Notes under the pieces: generated by a model | Seen by the model: the letters and a program-made list of their open reading frames with translations, nothing else | What the model was told of the DNA's origin: nothing | Databases searched by the model: none | Made by a program: the position numbers and the translations under genes | Shown: positions 48,399 to 57,474 of the stretch, in pieces | How the letters are laid out: each line of letters opens with the position of its first letter | How positions within the stretch are numbered: position 1 is the stretch's first letter | From: Alistipes senegalensis | GTDB taxonomy: Bacteria; Bacteroidota; Bacteroidia; Bacteroidales; Rikenellaceae | Length of the DNA stretch: 61,871 nucleotides | Direction: 5' to 3' | Assembly: GCA_023665825.1 (NCBI GenBank) | Contig: JAMPDE010000001.1 | Coordinates: 1,280,436-1,342,306 of the forward strand

Positions 48399-50075
48399 AT
48401 GGCAGACGAAAAAATCATCTTCTCGATGGTGGGTGTGTCGAAGACGTTCTCCAACCAGAAAAAGGTGCTCGACAACATCTACCTCTCGTTCTTCTACGGG
48501 GCGAAAATCGGTATCATCGGTCTGAATGGGGCCGGTAAATCCACGCTGATGAAAATCATCGCGGGCATCGACAAGAATTATCAGGGCGAGGTCGTTTTCG
48601 CGCCGGGTTATTCGGTCGGTTACTTGGAGCAGGAGCCGAAGCTGGACGACGCGAAAACCGTCCGCGAGGTCGTCGAGGAGGGGTGCGCCGCAACCGTCGC
48701 CCTGCTGAAAGAGTATGAAGAAATCAATGCGAAGCTGTGCGAACCGATGTCCGACGACGAAATGGCGCGGCTTATCGAGCGGCAGGGCGAACTTTACGAA
48801 CAAATCGACCACGTGAATGGTTGGGAGCTCGATACGGTGCTCGACCGTGCAATGGATGCGTTGCGCTGTCCCGACGGCGACCAGCCGGTCAGCGTGCTTT
48901 CGGGCGGTGAGCGGCGCCGCGTGGCATTGTGCCGTCTGTTGTTGCAGCAGCCTGACGTGTTGTTGCTGGACGAGCCGACGAACCATTTGGACGCCGAATC
49001 CATCGACTGGCTCGAACAGCACCTGCAACAATATAAAGGTACGGTCATCGCCGTGACGCACGACCGTTATTTCCTCGACCACGTAGCCGGCTGGATTCTC
49101 GAACTCGATCGTGGCGCGGGTATCCCTTGGAAAGGCAACTATTCGGGCTGGCTGGAACAGAAAACCGCTCGCATGGCGATGGAAGAGAAGCAGGAGTCGA
49201 AACGCCGCAAGACCCTCGAACGCGAGTTGGAATGGGTGCGGATGTCGCCTTCGGGCCGTCATGCCAAATCGAAAGCGCGTCTGTCAGCTTACGATAAACT
49301 GATGAACGAAGACGCCAAGCAGCAGGAGGAGAAGCTCGAAATTTTCATCCCGAACGGGCCGCGTCTGGGCGATGTGGCCATCGAAGCCCACGACGTGAAA
49401 AAGGCGTTCGGCGACCGTGTGTTGTACGAACATCTCGATTTTTCGCTGCCGCCCGCCGGCATCGTGGGCGTCATCGGCCCCAACGGAACCGGCAAAACGA
49501 CCCTGTTCCGCATGATTATGGGTCTTGAACAGCCGACCGAAGGTTCGTTCCGCGTAGGCCCGACTGTCAAACTGGCCTATGTCGACCAGCAGCATAAATC
49601 CATCGACCCCGAAAAAACTGTGTTCGAGGTGATTTCAGGCGGCACCGACCTGATTACGTTAGGTAACCGGCAGGTCAATGCCCGTGCCTACGTCGCTCGT
49701 TTCAATTTCTCGGGTGCCGACCAAGAGAAGAAGTGCGGCATGCTGTCGGGCGGTGAGCGCAACCGTCTGCATTTGGCGCTCGCATTGAAAGAAGAAGGTA
49801 ACGTATTGCTTCTGGACGAGCCTACCAATGACATCGACGTCAACACGTTGCGTGCATTAGAAGAAGGTCTCAACAACTTTGCGGGTTGTGCCGTCGTCAT
49901 TTCGCACGACCGCTGGTTCCTCGACCGTATCGCCACGCATATCCTCTCGTTCGAGGGTGACTCGAAAGTCGTTTTCTATCAAGGCACGTACAGCGAATAC
50001 GAGGATTGGAAACGGGCGCAAGGCATGGATATGGAGCCGCACCGCGTGAAGTACAAGAAACTGATCGCCGACTGA
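48399..50075 (+). CDS. ettA: ABC-F translation factor, EttA-like
   Basis: A 558-residue soluble protein with two ABC ATPase domains joined by a charged linker. It binds the ribosomal E site and gates translation by energy state. Walker A motifs are GLNGAGKST and GPNGTGKTT, signatures are LSGGERRRVAL and LSGGERNRLHL, and Walker B motifs are VLLLDEPTNHLD and VLLLDEPTNDID. The linker (about 240-300) has the EttA-type ELEWVRMSPSGRHAKSKARLSAY. No membrane partner. The in-frame ATG at 48354 lies at the expected transcript start, so 48399 (MADEKIIFSMVGVSK) is preferred, as in E. coli EttA. Confidence 0.92.
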   Translation: MADEKIIFSMVGVSKTFSNQKKVLDNIYLSFFYGAKIGIIGLNGAGKSTLMKIIAGIDKNYQGEVVFAPGYSVGYLEQEPKLDDAKTVREVVEEGCAATVALLKEYEEINAKLCEPMSDDEMARLIERQGELYEQIDHVNGWELDTVLDRAMDALRCPDGDQPVSVLSGGERRRVALCRLLLQQPDVLLLDEPTNHLDAESIDWLEQHLQQYKGTVIAVTHDRYFLDHVAGWILELDRGAGIPWKGNYSGWLEQKTARMAMEEKQESKRRKTLERELEWVRMSPSGRHAKSKARLSAYDKLMNEDAKQQEEKLEIFIPNGPRLGDVAIEAHDVKKAFGDRVLYEHLDFSLPPAGIVGVIGPNGTGKTTLFRMIMGLEQPTEGSFRVGPTVKLAYVDQQHKSIDPEKTVFEVISGGTDLITLGNRQVNARAYVARFNFSGADQEKKCGMLSGGERNRLHLALALKEEGNVLLLDEPTNDIDVNTLRALEEGLNNFAGCAVVISHDRWFLDRIATHILSFEGDSKVVFYQGTYSEYEDWKRAQGMDMEPHRVKYKKLIAD

Positions 50076-50161
50076 CCTCGACTATTGCGTGTTGAAATTC
50101 ACGGCTACCGGCGGACGTTATTACAGCAATTTCAAATCAGAGAATTTTTCCCTATAATTCT

Positions 50162-51505
50162 ATGGCACAGAAACCCACCATTCCCAAAGGCACGCGCGAT
50201 TTCGCTCCGGCAGAGATGATGCGCCGCCAATATATTTTCGACACGATTAAAAAGGTCTTCCGTTCGTACGGTTTCGCTCCGCTCGAAACTCCGGCGATGG
50301 AGAACCTTTCGACCCTGCTCGGCAAATACGGCGACGAGGGCGACAAACTGCTTTTCAAGATTCTCAATTCGGGCGATTATGCCGCCGGACTGACCGACGA
50401 CGAGGTGCGCCGTTTTCCGAAAATCAGCGAAAAGGGACTTCGGTATGATCTGACAGTTCCGTTCGCCCGTTACGTCGTGCAGCATCAGAACGAGCTGACT
50501 TTTCCGTTCAAACGCTATCAGATTCAGCCCGTTTGGCGGGCCGACCGGCCGCAGAAAGGGCGTTATCGTGAATTCTACCAGTGCGACGTCGATGTCATCG
50601 GCACGCGTTCACTGCTGTGCGAGGTCGAACTGGTCGAAATCGTCGAGCGGGTGTTCCGTGCGCTGGGAGTTCGTGTCGCGCTTAAAATGAACAACCGTAA
50701 AATCCTCTGCGGCATAGCCGAAGCAATCGGCCATGCGGACAAGATGATGGATATTACGGTCGCCATCGACAAACTCGACAAAATCGGGCTGGACAATGTG
50801 AAAGCCGAATTGCTCGAACGCGGACTGACGCAGGAAGCTATCGATAAACTGCAACCGATACTTGAATTGACTGGCAGTAATGCACAAAAACTAGATAAGT
50901 TGAGCGAAATCCTCGCCGGTTCCGAAACGGGTTGGCTCGGCATCGAGGAAATGCGCACGATCTTCGGATATGTCGAACAGGCAGGGCTCGACTTGCCGGT
51001 CGAACTCGATTTGTCGCTGGCGCGCGGCTTGAATTATTATACCGGTGCCATTTTCGAGGTCAAGGCTTCGGATTTCGCAATCGGTTCCATTTGCGGCGGA
51101 GGGCGTTACGACGACCTCACAGGCATTTTCGGACTGAAAGGTCTTTCGGGTGTCGGCATTTCGTTCGGGGCCGACCGCATCTACGACGTGATGTGCGGTT
51201 TGGAGTTGTTCCCCGCGTCGGTGGATTGTACGACGCAGGTGCTGTTTACCAACTTTGGTAGCGAAGAGGAACGCGCGGTACTTCCGTTGTTGCGCGACTT
51301 GCGTGATGCGGGCATTTCCGCCGAAATCTATCCCGAGAGCGGCAAAATGAAAAAACAGATGGAATATGCCAATCGGCGCGGGATTCCCTATGTGGCGATT
51401 GTCGGTTCTGACGAGCTTGCCGCAGGTGTCGTTACCGTAAAAAACATGCAGACCGGCGAACAGCGGCAAGTGCAGTTCGACCGACTTGCTGAAACGCTGT
51501 GCTAA
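50162..51505 (+). CDS. hisS: Histidyl-tRNA synthetase
   Basis: A 447-residue class II aminoacyl-tRNA synthetase. Motif 1 region [22 protein letters not shown] is at the N-terminus. Motif 2 is [32 protein letters not shown] (about 117-148). The histidine motifs are [14 protein letters not shown] and GGGRYDDL, with motif 3 [17 protein letters not shown]-terminal anticodon-binding domain (about 355-447) is present. Complete and typical, with an 86-bp gap after ettA. Confidence 0.96.
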   Translation: MAQKPTIPKGTRDFAPAEMMRRQYIFDTIKKVFRSYGFAPLETPAMENLSTLLGKYGDEGDKLLFKILNSGDYAAGLTDDEVRRFPKISEKGLRYDLTVPFARYVVQHQNELTFPFKRYQIQPVWRADRPQKGRYREFYQCDVDVIGTRSLLCEVELVEIVERVFRALGVRVALKMNNRKILCGIAEAIGHADKMMDITVAIDKLDKIGLDNVKAELLERGLTQEAIDKLQPILELTGSNAQKLDKLSEILAGSETGWLGIEEMRTIFGYVEQAGLDLPVELDLSLARGLNYYTGAIFEVKASDFAIGSICGGGRYDDLTGIFGLKGLSGVGISFGADRIYDVMCGLELFPASVDCTTQVLFTNFGSEEERAVLPLLRDLRDAGISAEIYPESGKMKKQMEYANRRGIPYVAIVGSDELAAGVVTVKNMQTGEQRQVQFDRLAETLC

Positions 51506-51542
51506 AAAGAAAAAGGCCACCGTTCGGGTGGCCTTTTTCTTT
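51506..51542. terminator. Bidirectional terminator between hisS and rubrerythrin
   Basis: AAAGAAAAAGGCCACC (51506-51521) and GGTGGCCTTTTTCTTT (51527-51542) are perfect 16-base inverted repeats with loop GTTCG. It runs two bases into the rubrerythrin stop codon on the other strand. Confidence 0.92.
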
Positions 51543-52119
51543 AATAATTCTCTTTCTTCGGCTCGAAATAGGCTTGCGGATGCAAGCAGGCAGGGCACAA
51601 TTTCGGGGCATCTTCGGCCAGACAAACATAACCGCAGTTCCGGCATTGCCACCAGATTTGCCCGTCGCGGTGGAAGAAATCGCCGTCCGTCAAACGGCTT
51701 AACAGTTTGAGATAACGGCTTTCGTGCTCCGCTTCGACTGTTGCAATCATCTTGAACGCAGCGGCAACGGCTGGAAATCCCTCTTCTTCGGCTACCGATG
51801 CGAAATCGCGGTACAGCACGTCCCATTCTTCGCGTTCGCCTTGCGCTGCGGCCAGCAGATTTTCCTGCGTCGTCCCGATTTTTCCGGCAGGGTAGGACGC
51901 CGTGATATTTACACTGCCGCCTTCGAGAAACTTGAAAAATCGTTTGGCGTGTTCCTTTTCCTGTTCTGCCGTTTCCAAGAAGACGCCGGCAATCTGTTCG
52001 TAGCCCTCCTTTTTCGCTTGGCTGGCGAAGAAAGTGTAGCGGGTGCGGGCCTGACTTTCGCCGGCGAACGCTTTCAGCAAATTCTGCTCGGTGCGGGTGC
52101 CTTTGATGCTCTTTTCCAT
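51541..52119 (-). CDS. Rubrerythrin
   Basis: A 192-residue non-haem iron protein that reduces hydrogen peroxide in anaerobes. The ferritin-like di-iron domain (about 1-145) has the metal-ligand helices FAGESQARTRYTFFA, EQEKEHAKRFFKFLEG and ATVEAEHESRYLKLL. The rubredoxin-like tail has C-x2-C pairs (CRNCGY and CPAC). It has its own promoter at 52147-52177. Confidence 0.96.
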   Translation of the reverse strand: MEKSIKGTRTEQNLLKAFAGESQARTRYTFFASQAKKEGYEQIAGVFLETAEQEKEHAKRFFKFLEGGSVNITASYPAGKIGTTQENLLAAAQGEREEWDVLYRDFASVAEEEGFPAVAAAFKMIATVEAEHESRYLKLLSRLTDGDFFHRDGQIWWQCRNCGYVCLAEDAPKLCPACLHPQAYFEPKKENY

Positions 52120-52146
52120 CGATTTCGATTTTTAGGATTTGTCGGG

Positions 52147-52177
52147 CAAATATAGAGAAAAGGAAACGAGCGGCAAA
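52147..52177 (-). promoter_or_regulatory. Promoter of rubrerythrin
   Basis: On the minus strand, TTTG (complement of 52174-52177) and TATATTTG (complement of 52147-52154) are 19 bp apart. Confidence 0.75.
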
Positions 52178-52229
52178 TGATTCCGAACGCATTTCCCGAA
52201 ATGCGTCCATTTATCTTATTGATAAATCT

Positions 52230-53282
52230 TTACGACAGATTCAAGAGATTGGAAACATCTTCGCGAAACGTCGCACGGGCCGCCGGCCGGTTCATCGTAT
52301 CCGCCGCATCGAACGGCAGAATACGATAGCCCGGAAGTGCTACCCAGACCGGTATTGCTTCGGTTTCGTAGGTAATACGGCCGTCCGGGTGGACGGTCAG
52401 CGTAATTTGGGCCATCAGGCCGCCGTCACAGTATCGCTGGCGCTGGTTCGACACGAAATTGCCCAACGAATAGAAAACGGCATGCGTGGAATCAGCCTCG
52501 TAGGTTTGTACGACATGCGGATGGCTCCCGATAATCAAATCGGCACCGGCTTGTCGCAAAATGCGGGCAATGGTGCGTTGTCGGGTGTTCGGCTGCCGCT
52601 CGTATTCGTTGCCCCAGTGAATGCAGACCGCAACGCATCGGGCTCCCTCCGCGCGGGCTGCGGCGATATCGGCAGCCATGCGGACCGTGTCGATGAAATT
52701 GACCGCCGTGCCTTGCGGAACAGGCAATCCGTTGGTCGAATAGGTGTAGTTGAGCAGGGCAATCGGAATATCCCGATGGTCGAGGAGCCAAAGCGGATGA
52801 CGGTCGGCACGGTCGAGCGAATCGGTAAATACGCCGGTGCGCAGAATCCCGCAACTGTCCAGCACTTCGGACGTCGTGCGGATACCGGCAGCACCTCCGT
52901 CGCAACAATGATTGTTCGCCATGACAGCCACATCGACCCCTGCATCGCGTAATGCTTCGGCTAAAGCCACCGGAGAACGGAAACAGGGGTAGCCTGCATA
53001 ATCGCCCGAGCGGGTCAAGGTCGTTTCCAGATTGACGACCACCCAATCGGCTTGGTCGAATCGGGGTCGCAAAGCAGCGAATACAGGCGAATAATCGAAT
53101 CCGTCACCTTTTCGCGCAGCCATAACTTGGGGCAGGTGCTGCATGACATCGCCCGCGAACAGCAGGCGTACACTCACCGGCTCCGGCGGCAGGGGCATGC
53201 TTGAATTCAGTTGCACCCGCAGAGGTAGGGCGCAAAAGCCACCGATGCAAACAGCCGTAACGATTCGACACACGAAAGACAT
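52230..53282 (-). CDS. CapA-like (PgsA-type) metallophosphatase-fold protein
   Basis: A 350-residue exported protein with an N-terminal hydrophobic segment (about 3-22) that acts as signal or anchor. The CapA/YwtB fold is shown by VRLLFAGDVMQHLPQ, VVNLETTLTRSGDYAGYPCFRSP, VMANNHCCDGGAAG, VAVCIHWGNEYERQP and LIIGSHPHVVQ, giving the usual metal ligands. Relatives take part in poly-gamma-glutamate capsule export or act as phosphatases. No other pgs or cap gene is here, so the role is unknown. The start at 53282 (MSFVCRIV) places the hydrophobic segment at the N-terminus. The longer ORF to 53456 overlaps the next gene. Confidence 0.82.
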   Translation of the reverse strand: MSFVCRIVTAVCIGGFCALPLRVQLNSSMPLPPEPVSVRLLFAGDVMQHLPQVMAARKGDGFDYSPVFAALRPRFDQADWVVVNLETTLTRSGDYAGYPCFRSPVALAEALRDAGVDVAVMANNHCCDGGAAGIRTTSEVLDSCGILRTGVFTDSLDRADRHPLWLLDHRDIPIALLNYTYSTNGLPVPQGTAVNFIDTVRMAADIAAARAEGARCVAVCIHWGNEYERQPNTRQRTIARILRQAGADLIIGSHPHVVQTYEADSTHAVFYSLGNFVSNQRQRYCDGGLMAQITLTVHPDGRITYETEAIPVWVALPGYRILPFDAADTMNRPAARATFREDVSNLLNLS

Positions 53283-53289
53283 AGGCCGG

Positions 53290-53607
53290 TCAGGATTTGG
53301 ATTGTCGTTTCGGATTGGCAGGGAACCAGCCTTTTTCGACCCGTTTGCGCTGTTGGAACAGTTCTCCGATGCTCCAAAACGACGACGCGCCCCATACCGC
53401 CAAAAGCGATGACCAAAGAATATGTCGCACTGCAATCGAAGCGATAACGGCTGCAATGCCCATCAACAAAAAGGCCCACCAGCACCGGACACCGAAATAG
53501 AACTCGCCCTTGATGACCAACGGGTGAAACAGTCCGATAATTAGGAAAGTAGCGATACCGATAACCAGTCCGGTCAGATTGTATTCCGCAAGCAAATCCA
53601 TAAGCAT
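53290..53607 (-). CDS. DUF4491 family membrane protein
   Basis: A 105-residue inner-membrane protein with three helices (about 10-28, 38-56, 62-78). It matches DUF4491, a family of Bacteroidetes and Firmicutes: NLTGLVIGIATFLIIGLFHPLVIKGEFYFG, then SSFWSIGELFQQRKRVEKGWFPANPKR. Function unknown. It lies 7 bp before the CapA-like gene on the same strand, so the two are probably co-transcribed. The first Met of the ORF (53640) or Met at 53601 are other possible starts. Confidence 0.85.
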   Translation of the reverse strand: MLMDLLAEYNLTGLVIGIATFLIIGLFHPLVIKGEFYFGVRCWWAFLLMGIAAVIASIAVRHILWSSLLAVWGASSFWSIGELFQQRKRVEKGWFPANPKRQSKS

Positions 53608-53679
53608 CCGATTGTGATTGAAACGGGCGGAAGTCCGCACAAACGCACCTCCGCCCGCAACTTTCGTTCGGCCGTTCGG

Positions 53680-54801
53680 TTAGCGAACGACGATCTGCAA
53701 CGGAGTTTCGACGACGGCTTTCGTCTCGTTCAGCTTTTCGAGCCAATCTTCCATGTCGTCTACTCCGCCTTGACTCCAACCGGTTCCGGCGTAGTAAGTC
53801 AGCGTTTCGTTCGGTTCGACGTTTTTGACCGCCAGCGCATGTCCGACTGCATCGGGCAGAATTTCAGCACTCTGCAACAGCACGGCTCCGTAAATGTCGC
53901 CGTCCCGCACGGGGTCTTTCGAGTCCGACGCCGATTCGCAAATAGCAACCCAGTCTTCGCCGGTCAGCGTTTGTTTCACATCGTGACGTACGAATCCTGC
54001 CGCTACGGGCATTTCCGTGAAATCGCCTGTATAGATACACTCCATTTTGTTGAAATGCTGGTTTGCATCGAGCGTGATGATTTTGGTCAGCGCGACCGTC
54101 TTGTCACCGATAGCGAACGGCGCATAGGTCAGTTCGACCGACGTACGGATAGGACCGTTATCGAGCGTCTTGCAAGTCTGGTAGTTGTGCGGCAGGAGGA
54201 AAAGTTTCCCGTCGATGAACGGCACCGACGAACCGCCGCCCAGCGTGCGGCCGACCTTGTAGCAGTCCATGCCGTCGCCGTAGTTGTGGTGATAGTTGCC
54301 CCTTGCATACCATTCGTCAATGACCAGTTTGTCCGTACACTTCACCCACACGTCGATACCCGGCGTAACCAGCATCTCGCCCGGAGCAGTTTCCAAAGCC
54401 GGCCCATAAAGCCGATAGGCGACCTTGTTGTTCTCCCAAGCGTAGTCGTCGTAGCGTTCGGGAACCTGACGGCCGAACGCTTCGGCCGGATAATCGTTGC
54501 GGCGACCTTCGCGAACGACGAACCGTTCGGTTTCGCCAGCGTCGATATCCGTCTGGAAAATCAGGGCCTGCGGTTCGGTTTCGCCGCGATAGACCACCTG
54601 CGACGGGATTTCTTCATTATCGGCATTCAGCACGACGATCGTCGACGGCGAGAAAGTCGCGATTTCATTCCATGCGATTTCTACGGTCGCATCGTCGAGA
54701 TCGATGGCTGCGCGGTTAGTCACTTCGACCGTCATGCTTTGCGAGCAGGAACCGAAGAAAAATGACACGGTAGCAAATACTAAAAAGAATGTTTTTTTCA
54801 T
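53680..54801 (-). CDS. DUF4861 family lipoprotein, linked to uronate use
   Basis: A 373-residue lipoprotein with a signal ending in lipobox FGSC (SC at about 18-19). The body matches DUF4861: MTVEVTNRAAIDLDDATVEI, VYRGETEPQALIFQTDIDAGET, RFYGPALE-like segments, NYHHNYGDGMDCYKVGRTLGGG, and YYAGTGWSQGGVDDMEDWL. The family is typically encoded with pectin- or ulvan-degradation genes. A role in splitting or binding uronate oligosaccharides at the cell surface is likely but unproven. It is divergent from the uxaC operon, with promoters back to back. The start at 54801 gives the proper lipoprotein signal. Confidence 0.78.
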   Translation of the reverse strand: MKKTFFLVFATVSFFFGSCSQSMTVEVTNRAAIDLDDATVEIAWNEIATFSPSTIVVLNADNEEIPSQVVYRGETEPQALIFQTDIDAGETERFVVREGRRNDYPAEAFGRQVPERYDDYAWENNKVAYRLYGPALETAPGEMLVTPGIDVWVKCTDKLVIDEWYARGNYHHNYGDGMDCYKVGRTLGGGSSVPFIDGKLFLLPHNYQTCKTLDNGPIRTSVELTYAPFAIGDKTVALTKIITLDANQHFNKMECIYTGDFTEMPVAAGFVRHDVKQTLTGEDWVAICESASDSKDPVRDGDIYGAVLLQSAEILPDAVGHALAVKNVEPNETLTYYAGTGWSQGGVDDMEDWLEKLNETKAVVETPLQIVVR

Positions 54802-54825
54802 AAGTCGTTTTGTATTAGGGTTCGA

Positions 54826-54857
54826 CAAATGTACGTTTTTTTTGCGCAACGGACAAC
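54826..54857 (-). promoter_or_regulatory. Promoter of the DUF4861 lipoprotein gene
   Basis: On the minus strand, GTTG (complement of CAAC 54854-54857) and TACATTTG (complement of 54826-54833) are 20 bp apart. Confidence 0.55.
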
Positions 54858-54884
54858 CCGTGCGGAATTATTTGCCGATTTTCT

Positions 54885-54914
54885 GTTGATTTTCCAGAAA
54901 TGTTACTAATTTTA
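54885..54914 (+). promoter_or_regulatory. Promoter of the hexuronate operon
   Basis: GTTG (54885-54888) and TAATTTTA (54907-54914) are 18 bp apart, a moderate Bacteroidetes promoter. Transcription would start near 54920, at the edge of the palindrome 54921-54939. Confidence 0.5.
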
Positions 54915-54920
54915 CACGAT

Positions 54921-54945
54921 GAAAGGTGCTGCACCTTTCTTTTTA
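54921..54945 (+). promoter_or_regulatory. Palindrome at the predicted start of the hexuronate operon mRNA
   Basis: GAAAGGTGC (54921-54929) and GCACCTTTC (54931-54939) are perfect inverted repeats around a single T, followed by a T-run (54940-54944). As DNA it is a 19-bp operator-like site for a dimeric repressor (GntR or LacI type would fit a uronate operon). As RNA it is a 5'-end hairpin or a small attenuator. No regulator gene is present in the window. Confidence 0.55.
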
Positions 54946-54983
54946 ACGGAAAACAGAAATACAACAACTTAATAAAAACCTGA

Positions 54984-56396
54984 ATGAAACAGTTCAACGA
55001 CGACAACTTCCTGTTGCAGACGCCTGCGGCGGAACGTCTTTACCACGAGCATGCGGCCAAAATGCCGATCATCGACTACCATTGCCATCTGATTCCCGAA
55101 TACGTGGCCTCGAATCATCGGTTCGAAAATCTCTCGAAAATCTGGTTGGAGGGCGACCACTACAAGTGGCGCGCCATGCGGACGAACGGTGTCGACGAAC
55201 GTTTCTGCACGGGTAAGGATACGACCGACTGGGAAAAGTTCGAGAAATGGGCTGAAACGGTTCCTTATACGATGCGCAACCCGTTGTACCATTGGACGCA
55301 CCTCGAACTGAAAACCGCTTTCGGCGTGACGAAACTGCTGAACCCGTCGACCGCCAAAGAGATTTATGAGACCTGCACTGCGCTGTTGCAAAAGCCCGAA
55401 TACCATGCACGCGGCTTGATGCAGCATTATAATGTCGAAACGGTCTGCACGACGGACGACCCGGTCGATTCGCTCGAACACCACATCAAGGTCGCCCAAG
55501 ACGGTTTTGCGGTCAAAATGCTGCCGACTTGGCGTCCCGATAAGGCGATGGCGGTCGAAAATCCCGCGAATTTCCGCGCCTATATCGAAAAGCTGTCGGC
55601 CGTTTCGGGCGTAACGGTTACGAAGTTCGCCGATGTCATCGAGGCTCTGCGGGTTCGTCATAAGTTCTTCGAGTCGGTAGGGTGCCGCTTGTCCGATCAC
55701 GGTATCGAGGAGTTCTATGCCGAAGATTATACGCAGGCCGAAATCGACGCTATTTTTAATAAAGTATACGGGGGTCAGCAGCTGACGCACGAGGAAATTC
55801 TGAAATACAAGACTGCCATGATGGTCGAATTCGCTGTCATGGACTGGGAAACGGGCTGGACGCAGCAGTTCCACTACGGCGCTATCCGCGACAACAATTC
55901 GCGCATGTTCAAGCAGTTGGGCCCCGATACCGGCTTCGACTCGATCGGCGACTTCACGGTCGGCAAGAAGATGTCGAAATTCTTCGACCTGCTCGACCGC
56001 AACGACAAACTGACGAAGACGATCATCTACAACCTCAATCCGCGAGACAACGAGTTGGTCGCTACGATGCTGGGCAACTTCCAAGACGGCCGCTACGGTG
56101 CCGGCAAGATCCAGTTCGGTTCGGGCTGGTGGTTCCTCGACCAAAAGGACGGTATGGAGAAGCAGATGAACGCACTTTCGACGCTCGGTCTGTTGAGCCG
56201 CTTCGTCGGCATGCTGACCGACTCGCGTTCGTTCCTTTCGTATCCGCGCCACGAGTATTTCCGCCGCACGCTCTGCAACCTGCTGGGCAACGATATCGAA
56301 AACGGTTTGCTGCCGGCTTCGGAAATCGACTTCATCGGCAAGGAGATCGTCGAGGGCATCTGCTACCGCAATGCGAAAAACTATTTCAAATTTTAA
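54984..56396 (+). CDS. uxaC: Glucuronate isomerase (uronate isomerase)
   Basis: A 470-residue amidohydrolase-superfamily enzyme converting D-galacturonate to D-tagaturonate and D-glucuronate to D-fructuronate. It has the family start FLLQTPAAERLYHEHAAKMPIIDYHCHLIP (HCH metal site at about 33-35), WTHLELKTAFGV, TTDDPVDSLEHH, and QFHYGAIRDNNSRMFKQLGPDTGFDSIGDF. Normal length. First gene of the hexuronate operon. Confidence 0.96.
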   Translation: MKQFNDDNFLLQTPAAERLYHEHAAKMPIIDYHCHLIPEYVASNHRFENLSKIWLEGDHYKWRAMRTNGVDERFCTGKDTTDWEKFEKWAETVPYTMRNPLYHWTHLELKTAFGVTKLLNPSTAKEIYETCTALLQKPEYHARGLMQHYNVETVCTTDDPVDSLEHHIKVAQDGFAVKMLPTWRPDKAMAVENPANFRAYIEKLSAVSGVTVTKFADVIEALRVRHKFFESVGCRLSDHGIEEFYAEDYTQAEIDAIFNKVYGGQQLTHEEILKYKTAMMVEFAVMDWETGWTQQFHYGAIRDNNSRMFKQLGPDTGFDSIGDFTVGKKMSKFFDLLDRNDKLTKTIIYNLNPRDNELVATMLGNFQDGRYGAGKIQFGSGWWFLDQKDGMEKQMNALSTLGLLSRFVGMLTDSRSFLSYPRHEYFRRTLCNLLGNDIENGLLPASEIDFIGKEIVEGICYRNAKNYFKF

Positions 56397-56419
56397 TTCA
56401 ATAAAACCTTATAAGCAAG

Positions 56420-57439
56420 ATGAAAATCGTAACATTAGGTGAAATCATGTTGCGTTTGTCCACACCGGGCAATACGCGTTTCGTTCAGTCGGATTCGTTC
56501 GATGTCGTTTACGGCGGCGGTGAGGCCAACGTGGCAGTCAGCTGTGCCAATTACGGCCACGATGCCTATTTCGTGACGAAACTTCCGAAGCATGAAATCG
56601 GGCAGTCGGCTGTCAATGCGCTGCGCAAGTACGGTGTGAAGACCGACTTCATCGCTCGCGGCGGCGACCGTGTGGGTATCTATTATTTGGAGACCGGGGC
56701 ATCCATGCGTCCGTCGAAAGTGATTTACGACCGCGCCCACTCCGCTATCGCCGAAGCCGATCCGTCGGATTTCGATTTCGACGCTATCATGGAGGGTGCC
56801 CAGTGGTTCCACTGGTCGGGTATCACGCCCGCCATTTCGGACAAGGCGGCCGAGCTGACGAAACTGGCCTGCGAAGCAGCCAAACGTCACGGGGTTACGG
56901 TTTCGGTCGACCTGAACTTCCGCAAAAAGCTGTGGACGAAAGAGAAAGCGCAGTCCATCATGCGTCCGTTGATGCAATACGTCGATGTCTGCATCGGCAA
57001 CGAAGAGGATGCCGAGTTGTGTCTTGGATTCAAACCCGATGCCAATGTCGAGGGCGGCGAAACCAATGCCGAAGGATACAAGGGCATCTTCAAACAGATG
57101 GCCGAAACGTTCGGATTCAAGTACGTGATTTCGACCCTGCGCGAATCGTTCTCCGCTACGCACAATGGTTGGAAAGCGATGATTTACAACGGTAAGGAGT
57201 TCTACGAATCGAAACGTTACGATATTGATCCAATTATCGATCGTGTCGGCGGTGGCGACTCGTTCTCCGGCGGTATCATTCACGGTCTGTTGACCAAACC
57301 GACGCAGGGCGAAGCGCTCGAATTTGCCGTAGCGGCTTCGGCGTTGAAGCACACCATCAACGGCGACTTCAACCTCGTGTCGGTCGAGGAGGTCGAGAGT
57401 TTGGCCGGCGGTAACGCGAACGGCCGCGTACAGCGATAA
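56420..57439 (+). CDS. kdgK: 2-dehydro-3-deoxygluconokinase
   Basis: A 339-residue PfkB-family sugar kinase phosphorylating 2-keto-3-deoxygluconate to KDPG. Visible are TLGEIMLRLSTPGNTRF at the N-terminus, GGGEANVAVSCANYG (about 32-46, substrate binding), and the C-terminal PfkB signature DRVGGGDSFSGGIIHGL with the catalytic Asp. It follows uxaC by 23 bp. Confidence 0.94.
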   Translation: MKIVTLGEIMLRLSTPGNTRFVQSDSFDVVYGGGEANVAVSCANYGHDAYFVTKLPKHEIGQSAVNALRKYGVKTDFIARGGDRVGIYYLETGASMRPSKVIYDRAHSAIAEADPSDFDFDAIMEGAQWFHWSGITPAISDKAAELTKLACEAAKRHGVTVSVDLNFRKKLWTKEKAQSIMRPLMQYVDVCIGNEEDAELCLGFKPDANVEGGETNAEGYKGIFKQMAETFGFKYVISTLRESFSATHNGWKAMIYNGKEFYESKRYDIDPIIDRVGGGDSFSGGIIHGLLTKPTQGEALEFAVAASALKHTINGDFNLVSVEEVESLAGGNANGRVQR

Positions 57440-57474
57440 ATCAAGGTTAATAGAATTCCAACCTCTTTAACAAA

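Noticed and set aside
48276-49262. Upstream extension of the DUF368 frame
   Set aside because: It runs antisense through ettA and across a consensus promoter. The family start is at 48275.
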